NCBI GenBank assembly: GCA_003049485.1
Contig: PYST01000129.1
Location: 1 to 64,000 of the forward strand
Reading direction: 5' to 3'
DNA from: Ophioceras dolichostomum
Taxonomy: Eukaryota > Ascomycota > Sordariomycetes > Magnaporthales > Ophioceraceae
DNA length: 64,000 nt
How positions within the stretch are numbered: the stretch's first letter is position 1; each line of letters starts with the position of its first letter. Position numbers and translations under genes: made by a program. The notes beneath the pieces are model-generated. The model made no database searches and was not told the DNA's origin. It saw nothing but the letters and a program-made list of their open reading frames with translations. Of the stretch, positions 40,207-53,000 are shown piece after piece.

Positions 40207-43200
40207 GATGGGCGACTGTTAACGGCGAAGCTCCTTTTCGTCTCTTCCTCGTATACTATACAGTAACAAAACCAAAGAAAACCAAATCGTCAATCGTGGA
40301 TGCGGCGTAGTAGACCAAAGCTGATGAAGGGGGGTATATAAAGATTTAAAATGTTTGGTTAAAAAGGATTTTGTTTTAAGAAGGAGCTGCAAAACTGGCT
40401 TGCGCTGCAGGATCGAAGGGAAAGAAAGAGTGGTAGGAAGAGAGGGAAGAGAGAACAGCAAGGCAGCCAAGGTGGGAGATGGGAGGGAGAAAAGGAAAAG
40501 GATACTTCAGAAAAGGAAAGATGGGAAAAAAGATAAAAGGAACCGAGAATGAAGATTAACAGGGAAGAAGGGTGTTGGCACGCCTTGAGAACAGAGAAGC
40601 AAAGCGAGTGAATGCTTGTCTTTCTTTCTTGGCCAGCTTTACGCTTGTTTTACAAATTACCGCCCGCGTTCGCCCGCTCGCCCGCAGTTAGGAACAATAT
40701 GAGGGGATCAAGGGCTGGCCTGTTGTGAGGCATGTCTTCTTTTCCCTCTCTCAATTGCTGGTGGGTATAACTAACTCCAGTTCCCCCCCTCCTTCTCAAC
40801 GCTGGATGTGCGAGCCTGAATCCCATCTGAAACGGGAGGGTGTGGTGGACAGGGGATGTGCCATGGGACAGCACCGGGACAATCCCCATGCGCCAATCTT
40901 CTCCCCAACCCAACCAACTACCACCCCCTGCCCCCAATTCATGCGTGCCGGTCGATCATGCAAGAATGTCCATTTACCAACCACAGGCGAGGAGGAGAGA
41001 TGGATAAGAAACGGTTCACAGATTCTGGTTGCTCTCCCATATCACTCAAAGATTTTTTTGGGCCGTCCCCTCCCTGAGAGCTCCCTCAGGCACCTGTGCT
41101 GCTGCAGAGACGCACACACGCACGGACTGGCGGCGACGTGGACGACGACGAATCGTGTCGCGGCGAGAGCCAAGAACTCCCGAGCGACAAGGTGAGGGAG
41201 ATAGAAACAAACTTCGGCTGTCCTGGCCCGGAGGTGTGTCGATCCCCGTCCACCGTCAAAGGAACCAAGGGAACCAAGGAACTCCTGGGAGGTGCGATGC
41301 GGCACGGAGGGATTGCTTACTCGCTTGCTATCTATTCGGCACCGCTCGTTTTTTTTTTGCTTGTTATCTATCTCTCACGATGGTTTGGCTGCTAACGCAA
41401 CGGCCCGGATTAGGTCCGGCGTTATGCTTCCTAGGCTAGGTCCGTTAGTAAGAAGGTATTATGGCGAGTGTCCCGATGCCATAAACGTGTAGATTATAAC
41501 AAATCTCAGCGCTTGGTTAGAGCTTGTGCTCGTCCGATGTTCAACGGTCCACGTTGCCCACTCGGCAGGCAGGCAGCCAATAGGCACTTGTTCTCGTTCT
41601 TCTGAGCTTGGTTTTCGAAACAGGGCTGCCAAGCCAAGCTAGCGCTCTTTCTGTTCCGAATGATGCGAGCTCCTCTGTACGTACTGGATGTACATCACGT
41701 ATGGTAAGTAGCAAGACCGTTGTGGACTTCATAAAAAAGAGTCTTGGCGCAGAGAAATCGATGAATGAATGAATCGAGTTCGCACACAAGAAGGGCTTGT
41801 TGGCACGGACCGAGACCCTTCTAGACTGCGGCTCTTCGACGTCTTGGCAGTCTCCGAGATGTCACGCCTCGGTCTGGTGACTGGGTTCTGGGTTGTTCCG
41901 TACCGATCTCGAACGGTGAGGGGGAGGAGGCGAGGTGCCCGAGGAGCAAGTTTGGAGTGCCTGGAACAATGGCTTGTATCGAGTCTTGCTTTCTCGTTGT
42001 CCATTCGAGAAATGTTCCTGATTCAGGCCCCAGACGCCGTGATGTGGGCACAGGGATTATCGAGCGATCGTCGAGTTGAGGCTGGATGTTCTCTATGTTG
42101 AGGATTTTAACCGCCCGGACGCGTGTATGACTGCACTTCTATTATTCCCACGAACCTGAGATGATGCGAAACATACCTGGGTAGAGTGGGCTCGTTCCAG
42201 AAGAATGAAGACCTCAGGCTGAGGAAAAGGTCCTGTAGCTGGACGTGCGTCGAAACTACCCGAAATCCACTCGCAGTAGGGATCGAGATCGGTGGCTGCA
42301 CGATGTCTGGTGGACTTCCAACTGCCGCCTGGAAAAGCTGTGCGCCCGACCCGGTCCGGCCCTGCACCTGGGATTTATCCCAAAATGCCGCTGTGCTCGA
42401 CTTCTGCCGGCCGGTGCGACTCGCCCGGTTCGACCTCCGTATCGGAGCCGTCGTTTTCGACATGAACGGAGTGCGGAGGTGCATTGGGACACTAATTTGT
42501 TCAGCACGACCCGGAAAGATGCAGGGAGGCCGGGTTTCAGAACAGTGCAATTTCAGAGAACACTATGGAAATTACTATGCGGATACAGGAGACGAGAAGT
42601 TGCAGGAGCGTCACCGGATGTTGACTCCCTTCATGTTGCCTTCAATTCTCATCATGTCTGCTCCCGACCTCCATGAAAATTTTCTAGATTCAGGGCCCGA
42701 TCATTACTACAAAATGGCAGGAGTGAGGTTCCTGCCGATGCAAGGCCACTCATCCATGCGGCAGTCCCCGCTACCCACAATATGAGCTCCTCCTCGGCTG
42801 GTATTCAAGCAATGCGGGGACGCTCACTCCAAGCACATGTCAACGGGTTTTGCAGAGTGGCGAGAAAACCCATCGAGTGACGAGTCTGTTCTTCCTTCTA
42901 GAATATCCTCGCACATATAAATAAGGAATCAACGACTCTCCTCTGTGATGCTATCATGACGCTAAGAATGTTCCTAATGGATGTTTACTGTTTTGATGTT
43001 CCTGCAGGAGAACACGTTCTATCTTTCTCTTCTTCTCGCGGTGTCTACGCATCAGCATTTGCAAGTGCTTGAATGATGTCACATGTGAAAACGGTCATTG
43101 AACTATTGAAGTCAACAAGTGTCGCATGCGCAACCCACTATCAACTCACCATTGGCCTGCCCCGGAATCTACGGAACATGAAATCTCACCAAACCCCAAC

Positions 43201-43975
43201 AAGCTAACAACTGTCAAGACACTTCAGTGGGATTTAAAGTTCTTAGATCCCCCAGCAAAAACCGCGGCGGGACAACAGCTTCGTCCGTCGGGGTCTAGCA
43301 CGCTGTTTCCCCTTGTGTGTAGGTATTTGGCGGATGTCATGGACGTAAAGGAATGCCCAGAAAATTTCAATACAGAATACTGTTACCAGAAGCGGTCATC
43401 GTACCTGCCAGTGCGCGTCGAATGGGCTGCTTCCCCTCACGAAAGCGATCCTTGGCGGGATCAAATGACATTCTTCGGCGCAAACCTTCCTTAATGGAAA
43501 AAAAAACAGGGGCAACCGAGGGTCCGAGGTATTCGGTCCTGGCATGCCCCACACTCTACCGCAGTTAGATGCATCTTCTCCTCAACAGCTTCATGAATCC
43601 TGAATGAATAGCCTTTTGAACTGTCCTTTTTCTTCTTCTCTCAGCCATGCTCCTTTCAAGTTCCTTTCAGGGACCTAGAAGAGCTTCTAGACCTAGGAAA
43701 ACATCGGATGTCCGTCAGCCACCACAAACATCCAGGTATCATCTATAATTTTACTACGTGTGTTACTTGGAGAGTTAGTTCGAGGACTGCGCCATCCATA
43801 CTCAACTCGAATCCTCGACTAATTCCTATTTCTTGCTCCCTCAGACTCTTCCCTCTTGAATCGCTCTCCGTCAACTCTCTCGTTGAGCCTAGAACATTGT
43901 CTTTACCCTACTTCACCAAGCTCCAAAGAGCGCCTTCCCTAGCCTTTGCGCAGCTTGCCTCAGGAAGAACCAGCC
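40207..43975. other. Divergent intergenic region, MARVEL gene and acyl-CoA synthetase
   Basis: 3.8 kb. 40375-40560 is purine-rich on +, so CT-rich on the MARVEL strand, as in fungal promoters. Frames at 42186-42785 (+), 42107-42550 (-) and 43126-43494 (+) are open for 120-200 codons but show no domain and overlap each other; none is called. 43600-43970 is CT-rich and is the promoter/leader of the synthetase. Confidence 0.45.
40335..40342 (-). promoter_or_regulatory. TATA-like box upstream of the MARVEL gene
   Basis: TATATAAA on the + strand, reading TTTATATA on the gene's strand, about 130 bp upstream of its ATG in an otherwise mixed sequence. Position fits a core promoter; direction is not decisive. 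Confidence 0.35.
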
Positions 43976-46362
43976 ATGGCTCCAGCTCAGACCGCCGACC
44001 TGGCGACCCTTAGGAAGCAACTGGCAGCACCACCACCGCCGGGCGCGCCGTACTCGGTGCCAATCCCAGGCAGCGAGCGGCCTAACCGCACGGCCGTGTA
44101 CCGCCATTGGCAGTTCCGCGACCGCCCACTCCTCGAGACCTTCGACGAGCGCACCCAGACCTTCCATGACATCTTCGAGGAAACGCTGAGCCGCCGTCCC
44201 GGGAAGAAGTTCTTGGGATGGCGTCCTTGGAACTCCGAGAGCAAGACCTGGGAGGACCACTACGTCTGGTTGACGTACGCTGAGGCCGCTGAGCGGAGGA
44301 AGAACTTGGGCGCCGGCATTGTCGAGCTCCACAAACGGGTCGGCATCACGGCTGACAAGTACGGAGTGGGACTGTGGGCGCAAAACCGCCCAGAGTGGCA
44401 GCTGACAGGTACGTGTGGGGTTGTTTGGTTGTTTGGTGTCTGGTGATGCACTTCCCGTATATCTACCCGAACCGAGACGCTAAGATCTAACTAATCCTTG
44501 TGCTTCTCGCCTTGCAAATATCTAGAGCTCGCGCTCGTGTCGCAGTCGCTATACCCTGTATCGCTGTACGAGAGCCTCGGTCCTGAGGCGTCGCAATACA
44601 TCATCAACCATGCAGAGCTCACCTGTGTGGTCTGCTCGCTGCCTCACGTTCCCACCCTGTTGAAACTGGCCCCTAAGACGCCTGGCCTCAAGCTGATCAT
44701 CTCTCTCGAGTCGCTGGATGCCGGAGAGCCTGCGGGCAGCTCCAAGCTGGCCCTGCTCAACCAACTAGCTTCCCAGGTGGGGATTCAAGTCTTCGACATG
44801 AACCAAGTCGAAAGCATGGGCGCGCTCTCCGGGCGGCCCATGAAGCCTCCCCACAAAGACGACATCATAACCATCAACTACACGTCGGGCACCACTGGGG
44901 ACCCAAAGGGAGTCGTGATATCACACAGGAACGCCGTTGCCGGCATCACAGCAGCCCGCTGTCCCGGCCTTGTCACTGCGAACGACGTCCACATCTCGTA
45001 CCTTCCGCTGGCACACATCTACGGCCGCATGGCCGACCAGACTGCGATGGCAGAGGGTGCTCTCATCGGCTACTTCCACGGCGACATGCTTGGACTGGTT
45101 GATGACCTGAAGCTGCTCCGTCCGATGGGCCTTATGTCGGTACCCCGTCTGTACAACCGCTTCAGCACGAAGGTTCGCACCGCCACAGTGGAGTCTACAG
45201 GGATCAGGGGCTCGCTGTCGAGGCACGTCATCGAGACCAAGAAGGCGAACATGAAGCTGCTCCCTGGCCAGGCGACAAACAAGCACATGCTGTACGACCG
45301 CATCTGGACACCCAAGGTGCTCCAGGCGGTGGGGCTGGATCGGGCGCGCTTCATGATCAGCGGCAGCGCCCAGCTGGACCCGGACGTGCACGTGTTCCTC
45401 CGCGCAGCCTTCGCCAACAACTTTATGCAGGGATTTGGCATGACTGAGACCTACGCCGTGGGCACCGTCCAGGCCCCCGGCGACTACACCACGGGCACGA
45501 TCGGCGGCTGCTGCCCCAGCGTCGAGCTCTGCATCGAGTCCGTCCCCGACCTGGAATACAACGTCACGGACAAGCCCAGGCCCCGTGGCGAGCTCCTCAT
45601 GCGGGGCCCCATCGTCTTCAAGGAGTACTTCAAGAACTCCGAGGAGACGGCCCGGACCATCGAGAGCGACGGCTGGTTCCACACGGGCGACATCGTCGAG
45701 GTCGACAGCCTGGGCCGCTTCAACATCATCGACCGCAAGAAGAACGTGCTCAAGCTAGCCCAGGGCGAGTACATCTCGCCGGAGCGCATCGAGAACGTCT
45801 ACATGGGCAGCTCCAGCCTCATCGCCACGGCGTACGTGCACGGCGACGGGAAGGAGTCGACCCTCGTGGGCATCTTCGGCGTGGACCCGGAGGCGTTCGC
45901 GCCCTGGGCGAGCAAAGTCCTGGGCACGGCCGTGGCCCCCGACGACGTCCCCGCTATCAAGGCCGCGTGCGTCGACCCGAAGCTGATCAAGGCGTTCCTT
46001 AAGGAGATGGACGACATCGGAAAGTCGCACAAGTTCAACAGCTTCGAGAGGATCCGGAACGCGCACCTCGCTGTTGACCCGTTCACGATCGTGAATGAGC
46101 TGATGACTCCTACGTAAGTTGATATGTTGACCCCCTATCTGAACCCCTCGGCCACGCCGTTTTGGGAGCAGACTACTCGCTTCGATGACGGCGATGACGG
46201 GGTGATGATTGTGACGGTGATGGCGGTAATGACGGTATTGCTGACATGTCGAACGGCAACAGACTGAAAATCAAGCGGCCACAGATCGCGAGGGCGTTTA
46301 GGAAGGAAATCGACCGCATGTACGCCGAGGTTAACGCTGTGCCGGAGAAGGCCAAGCTGTGA
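43976..46362 (+). CDS. Long-chain acyl-CoA synthetase, peroxisomal type (Faa2-like)
   Basis: Three exons, 43976-44408, 44526-46113 and 46263-46362, 706 residues, phases consistent. It activates fatty acids to acyl-CoA via an acyl-adenylate. The AMP-binding P-loop is NYTSGTTGDPKGV. The adenylate-binding GFGMTETYAVG and the fatty-acyl signature DGWFHTGDIVEVDSLGRFNI with IIDRKKNVLKLAQGEYISPE follow. The N-terminus (LRKQLAAPPPPGAPYSVPIP) and YESLGPEASQYIINH resemble Faa2-type enzymes. The last exon ends EKAKL, and AKL is a good PTS1 peroxisomal signal, so beta-oxidation is the likely pathway. If intron 2 is kept, translation stops at once, because the donor is preceded by ...AC and reads G-TAA, giving a protein without the signal. 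Start ATG context is ccagccATGG. Confidence 0.93.
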
Positions 46363-47243
46363 TTTGCTTGCGTTTGTAGAATGGCTGGGTAGGCCAACCT
46401 GGTACCTATAGTATGGTTAGAATCGGCTAACCGAGGAGGGATGATGCTGTACTGGGTCGTAGTGAGAGGATACCCTCGCTCTCCTATATTCCATACGCTG
46501 GGGGAATCAGCACAATCTGGAAGTATTATCAGCGGCAAGCATTGGTCCACCTAGGTACCTAGGTAGTTGTGTGTCTCGGGGTCTTGGTCTCTGGGGCTGG
46601 ATTATACGCTGTACTCTACCGTCTTATTTACCCTCAGCCGTCAGGGCGGCCCTCCGAAAGGCTCCGATGGCGAACTGCTTTTTTTCCCTACCTACCTCCT
46701 GTGCACTCCATCATTGCGTGACGTTCAACGTGTCAACAAATGTGGCGCGTCTGTGGATAGATGTTTCGGAGGCTCCTCCGGACTCAGCTGCATTCTCAAT
46801 GATGTTTTCTCGGACTTTTTCTCCTCTTTTGCCCATTGCTGTCGAGGCGGGGCCTTGCTTGTGCCGATCCCGTCCCCCGGATGGAGTGATGCAAAATCTC
46901 CAACGGAGACGGGAGGCAGGGTCCACTTCGGATGGCCACAGGGAGGTGGCATGAACCTCCGGCAAGTCCAGCCCTGGGGAGGCGAAGAATCCAGAATAGG
47001 AAGGCGTCGAAATGCCAACTGTCTCCCGCACACATCGTCGTTCGCATTCCCGATACCGATGATGTCTTGGAATTTGCATTTCGGCCGGGGCGAACACGTG
47101 AGGCTCCGTAACAACTCTTGAGGAAGAAGAATTTCTCTTCTTCGTCGCCACGAGGCTTTCTGTCGCGTTTTTGGGAGGGTGATTGAGCGACGGTCTCGCG
47201 CGATCGATTATATCGGAGCCGAAGTCCTTTATCTCGACCTAAA
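46363..47243. other. Intergenic between acyl-CoA synthetase and SDR
   Basis: 880 bp, same-strand neighbours. Holds the 3' end of one and promoter of the other. Several 120-180-codon frames overlap on both strands with no domain. Nothing else seen. Confidence 0.45.
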
Positions 47244-48778
47244 ATGGTGGAATTCGACTTTGATCCGGACAGAGACATCGGCTCCCTGTCCGGCAAGGTG
47301 ATTTTTGTCACGGGTGGTACGTAGTGGAACCCGAATCCTCTTTCCCACTAGTATCACGTACGATGTAGGACCAGACCGACTGACTGACTCCTCCGTTTTC
47401 TGGCGTCCGCGTTCCGGCGAAAAAAATAGGCACGGGTGGATTGGGTCTCCAGACAGTCGTCTCGCTGGCCAAACACTCCCCAGCCCGGATCTACTTCTCC
47501 GGGCGCAACGAGGCCAGCGCCGAGGCGCTGATCAAGCGCGTGCGCGACTCCGGCTTCGACACGCCGTTATCCTTCGTGCGCTGCGACCTCGCCTCGCTCG
47601 CGTCCGTCAAGGCCGCGGCGGACTCCTTCCTCTCTGGAGCAGCAGCCGCCGCCACCGGCTCTGATGGCTCTGATGCTGTACCACACCCGACGAGGCTGGA
47701 CCTGTTCGTTGCTAACGCAGGCATATCGGGCGACAAGGTCGGCGTGACGGAAGACGGGTACGAGCTCACGCTCGGCACAAACCACGTCGGCCACGCGCTG
47801 CTGATCCGCAAGCTGCTGCCGTTGATGGAGCGCACGGCAGCAGAGGACTCCAAAGCAGACGTGCGCATAGTGGTACTCACCAGCATGGCGTACGAGTTCA
47901 GCCTGGGCATGGACTGGGGATATGTGCGGACGCCGAGGGCGATACCCGTGATGGGCACGTGGCTGAGGTACGGGAGGAGCAAACTGGCGAACCTGCTGTA
48001 TGCCAGGGCGCTGGCCAAGAGGTATCCAGGCATCTTGACCGTCAGCTGCCACCCTGGGATAGTGACCACGGAGTTTGTCCAGAATTTGTCTGCTTTGGAT
48101 GTGAGTAGTTACAGTGTTGCTACCAACCAGTCTTTATATATAGGTTCTGGCCAATGTTTGCCCTGCCAATCCCTTCCTGGGAGGATATCCCCTGCTTACA
48201 CCCCCTATCCATACATTTTCTGTGCGGATTGTTTCTTATATCACCTTCCGCTAACCGTAGCCATCTTGTCGGTCCTTATAGCGCTTTATCGTATCGGCGG
48301 GCGCCATTGTGCGACGGTATGTTGCTTGTCTCGTATCCTTAGTATTAAAAAAACTCTTTTTATGCCACGACCCCTCCGCCCTCCTGTCTTGCTGTTTCCC
48401 TCTTACCTTCTTCCATTTACTTAAATTACAACCCCCTTTTTTCCCTTGAACTTTCTTTTGCAAAATCTCTACTTCTCCCCTTTTCTTCGGCAGTCGAACC
48501 TGGGTTTTCTCAACTCCTCGAAGTCCCAAAGTGAGAGCCCACTAACGCAGTCATAACGCAATACAACGCCACACATCAGCTGGCCTACCCTCTCGCCAGA
48601 ACAGGGCGTATACAACCAGCTGTTCCTGGCGACGGCCTCGCGGGACAAATTCAAGAGCGGGGAGGTGTACGAGCCGGTCGGCGTACATTCTCCCTTCAGC
48701 ACAGCAGCTGCGAAGGACGGGGCGCTAGCTGACAAGTTGTGGGACTGGACGGAGGAGGAACTCAAGCAGTGGATGTAG
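47244..48778 (+). CDS. Short-chain dehydrogenase/reductase (retinol dehydrogenase/WWOX-like)
   Basis: Exons 47244-47316, 47430-48100, a third from 48144 to about 48221 (end uncertain), and 48605-48778. The first intron splits the cofactor motif, which is restored as TGGTGGLG. VANAG and the catalytic YGRSK (YxxxK) follow, then HPGIVTTEF. The last exon reads NQLFLATASRDKFKSGEVYE and KLWDWTEEELKQWM, the usual SDR C-terminus of this subgroup. NAD(P)H-dependent oxidoreductase on an unknown lipid or carbonyl substrate. Exon 3 (NPFLGGYPLLTPP) is clearly family-like, but its frame hits a stop at 48252-48254 and the only in-phase donor I find is a weak GTGCGG. Either the donor is non-canonical or the gene carries a lesion here. 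Confidence 0.82.
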
Positions 48779-50078
48779 GTTCCTTGGATTCTGCACATAA
48801 GTTTTTTGGGGTAATTAGTATGTTAGCATTTTGTTTCCATAGGTAAGTTCCAATATTTCGGCTGCCCGCCGTCACAAATTTCGCTGGGCGACTTCTCTGG
48901 GCCAACGTTTCCAACATAGACGCTGCGAGGCTGAGTGCCTTGCTGTGGCGGGATATGGCCCCTAACATGCGAGCAGCCATGTTTTAATGAAATTTCTCCC
49001 GAAATTTGCTTCTTTTCTACCCTTAAAGGCGTGCTAAAGCGCAACTCCCAGCTGCCTGGCGGCCATAGGGCTGTGGATGTGGCCGAAATCAATGCCTGCA
49101 AGGGATGGGCTTCGCGACTTTCCGGCTTGAAGAAAAAGTGACTTGGACACAACTTTTGGTCCAACAGAGATCGAAGGGAAAAAGGGAGAACCGAACAATC
49201 AATAAATTTGACCGCAATCATCCATCATCAATAATATCGCCCAATTGCATCAGGTGCCCGTCTGTCTGACATGTAGCGCCTATCGAAATGGCGTGTTAAA
49301 ATGCTTGCTGGCAAGTTTGAAGCATTGCAACAACCAGCAGAAAAACATTGACAGTTGGGGAATAAAATTGTCAGACAGAAGGTGGCACCGTATTCAATCA
49401 ATTGGGCAGCACAATGGGTGTGTATTTTTCCGTGGTTTTTCTCTGTTCTTCTGTTGCTTCATCGCTCTCTCTGACCTGCTTGGGTCGAAATCTCTGATCT
49501 CCACGGATCCTCCAGGTCTGTGCACTCACGTGGCTCTACACGTGATTCCCATCACCTCTGGGAACCCTCTCCTAACTGACAAAAACTACCTCTAGTTAGT
49601 CGCTGGACTTTTGCTAAAAAGAAGGATGTGGCTGCCAAATTAACTTAACTGGTTAAAAACCAGTTTCTAACTAGTTTCTAACTGGTTTTAAATTAGTTTT
49701 TAAAATAATTAATAAAAATATACTTTGGATTATGTAATCCAATTAGATTAGTAAGCCTTTAGCTGTGGGTCTAATTTTTTAAAAGCTGCTAATTTGTTTT
49801 CTTTAAACTTAACGACGATTGGAAATTATTATTGCCTGAATGCCAAAGGTTTGAATTTCATTTTCAATGCCTGTTAACGCCAGTTACACACGCGGCGCAA
49901 AATGTAAGTGTTTTACGAACGCGTGGAATGATCCTGGCGCCTTTCTATTCGTTGCTTGTTGACGCTCTCCTCCGCCCTCCGTTCCTTGCCAGCCGCGGGC
50001 GTTTGCCTCGCGAACGCTGTGGTTTTCTTTCCCACATTTCCTCTTCTCCTCAAGTCATTAGCCCGTTTCTATGTTCTC
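48779..50078. other. Intergenic with an AT-rich tract
   Basis: 1.3 kb. The first 800 bp have ordinary composition and no gene. 49601-49830 is strongly AT-rich (listed separately). The last 150 bp are the leader of the WD40 gene. Confidence 0.5.
49601..49830. repeat. AT-rich tract with small inverted repeats, possibly RIP-mutated
   Basis: Sharp drop in G+C against its surroundings, full of TTA/TAA. Contains AACTGGT/ACCAGTT (49647-49653 and 49659-49665), repeated TTTCTAACT.GTTT words, and TTGGATTA/TAATCCAA (49725-49742). The TpA richness is what repeat-induced point mutation leaves, but I cannot identify a parent element. Confidence 0.5.
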
Positions 50079-53000
50079 ATGATGCTAAAAGTCCTTCAAT
50101 GGATCAGGCCTCTTGCGTTCATCGATCTAACTCTTGACGACGATGTCGCGCCGTCGGCATATCACGATTTCGAGCAGGGCCCCCCCTCCAAGAGGGTGAA
50201 GGTGGAGTTTGCGACCGACGCCCCTCTTCGAAATGGCCTCTTCGACGAGAGTAGTCCTGCCGTTCTTTCCTCTTACCCTTCCTTCCTCGATCGCGCGGTC
50301 CCGATTTCGAAGGTCTCTGCTTCTTCTACGCAGGCAATCGCGACCCAACGGCCCACGGTTGCCCCACCACGAGCGGTCGTACGGCCATCAACACCCCAGC
50401 CTCAACCTCGACCGGAAACCCCACCACGGTCTGCGCCTCGGACCAATGGACTGGATGTCGTTGCACTAGACTCGGACGAGGAACCCTTGGCTGTCGCAAC
50501 GCCGGTCAATCGGACCAAAAGCCGCCCTCGAGGCCCCCCTCGCAGTACACCCAGGAAGCGCGCCCGGATCGCGCCGACAAGTCCGGATAACTACCGGGCC
50601 CGCGGCCGAGCGAAGGAACTACTTGATCTGCCTGCCGAGGGGAAGTCCACGACTGTGGTCCCTCCACCGCGGACGAGCAGGCGTCCTTATCTTGCGTCAG
50701 AGACCCGTGCCAAACTCGCCACGATCAACCATCGATTTAGCCTGGGACGCGGAGCCGATCACGATGTGCTCCATGTCGATTTCACCCCGGATGAACTCGC
50801 CATTGTCCTTCCTCTAATCGCATCTGCTTTGCAAAAGGACGCCGCCGCGACCGCGACCTCGACCTCGACCGCCCTAAAAAGCCCGTCTAGGTTCTCCAAA
50901 GAATACTCGCGAACTCTGCGCAAAGAAAAGAAGCGTATACGGGACCTCGCTCGCGCGGTGCACAGCAACCCCGGTGCTGCTGCTAAGCTCGCTGGTCGGC
51001 ATGCTGAGGATATCGAGAATTTGCTTCGCGACCTGGCCACACGGTCTTTGGAGGCCACTCCTTCCTTCCTAGTCGCTGAGACTGACGAGTTCGATCACCA
51101 GAGCAAGCGGGCGCGAAACATCCACTACTTCTCGCTCCTGGCTACGCGCGGGGTACACAGCACCGGCGCGTTTGTGCTTGGCCGGAAGTGCGTTGAGATC
51201 GCCAACGGCTTCCGCAACACGGTCGAGGATGAGCTGGAGCTCAGGGAGAAGTGGGAGGGCGCGGCTGGAGACATCATGACCGCGGTGTGGATGTCAGATG
51301 AGGCCTTCATTTGCGGGGCGACCACCCACTCGGACGCGCGCAATCAGCAGTACAACAAGCCGGGAAATCTCCTTCTCGGTTCTACAACGGCGAGGACGGT
51401 CCGGGCTTACCCAGATCATCGCACCCTCCGGCCCATCGTCAGTGAGGGCTGCAACGCGACGGCGGAGATGACCCGGAGCCAAGATCCGTGGTTTTATTCC
51501 TCGGTGGTATACTCCGACTTTGACCCCATACACCAACGTGCGTTCACTGCCAGCTTTGACAATACCGTCAAGGTTTGGAAGCTTGGCTGGAAGGGTGCTA
51601 CAGACGGTCGCCCTCCTCACAAGAGCCTGGACCTGCTCGGGACTTGGCTACACCAAAGTAGAGTCAACTACGTCGTGGCGTCGAAGCACGCGTCGGGCAT
51701 GATTGCGACTGCGGCGGATCTGGTCACAGGTGGCGTGCGCGTGTATTCCGTAGACGAAGACGACATTTCTTCAAGCCCCTTTCATTCGTTCTCAGCTTCG
51801 CGTGTCGAGGGCGAGGGTGACAATCCTCAGTGGGCTTATCTCCCGGCTACCATCCGCTGGGGCGAAGCCGAACCGGTCAGACACCTGCTGCTTGTCGGCT
51901 TCTCACCCCGCAGCATGACGGGTGACGAAAATGACGTACCCGAGGACAAGCAGAAGACGGGCGAAATCAAGCTCTGGGACGGCATCACTGGTGAGGACTG
52001 GAAGGTGTCGACCGCATCGCAGTGTAACGTCTTTGACGTCGCTTGGCATCCAGACCAAGCAGTCTTTGTCGCTGCCACAACTCCCACGGGCTTGAAGGAA
52101 GATGATACCCGGACACAGATCCGTATCTTCGGCCCCAGCTTGGGCGTGTACCACGCCTTTAACGAAAAGAAAGTGTTAGACTGTTGTGCGGCGGACATCA
52201 ACCAGCTGGTTATCAAGTAAGTGCACTGACCGAATTTGCCCAACCCAAAAAACAAAAGGCATTTGATCTGCCTGCTAACCATGTAAAACATAGGCCATAT
52301 GCTCCTAAGTGGATGTATATCGCGGTCGGCTGCACTGATGGCAAGACGTATGTTTGGGATACGGGTTCCCAGGACGCCCGCCCGCTGCGGGTACTTGCGC
52401 ATGGCGGTAGGTTGCTTCTACCTACCCTAATAATCTATCTTTATACTTCTGCCCGTCCGCAACATGGGTTAAAATCTAAATAAATATGAGTAGAGGCTAA
52501 TTCGTTCGAGCTAAACAGCCCCCCTGGAAGCACCATGCTACGACCGAGAGAGAGAAGACAGCGGGATCCAATTTGTGGCTTTCGGCAACTCGCCGGATCG
52601 CTTCTACACCGGCTCTTCAGACGGAGTCGTCAAAGTTTGGAACATCCGGACGGAGGGAAAACCTTTGGTTCGGGACTTGCTGGAGTGTTCCGCCGCGATC
52701 ACCTTCGGCACGTTCTCCTCGGACTACTCTCAGCTGATCATAGGCGATGCCAGCGGAAGCATCTTTCTCCTTTCCACCCACGACCAAGTCGAGGACGAGT
52801 GGGGTGGTGGCAGTCCCGTCCCCAGCTCCTCCAGCCCCGGCCCCGGCCCCGGCAGCGGCGGCGCCACCGGCGTCTCCGTCTCCTCCGCACGAGCCACCAG
52901 GACGGTGACCGTCCGAGACGAAAACGGCCGCACCACGACGCGCAGGGCCCAAAACCTCATCATCCCCCACCCGGAGCCGCCGAAGCCCACCCACAACGCG

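Noticed and set aside
42107..42785. Overlapping open frames of about 150-200 codons on both strands
   Set aside because: They overlap each other antisense, contain no known domain and show no convincing start or splice context. Left as intergenic.
43126..43494. 122-codon + strand frame upstream of the acyl-CoA synthetase
   Set aside because: No recognisable family; composition and position suit promoter or leader sequence.
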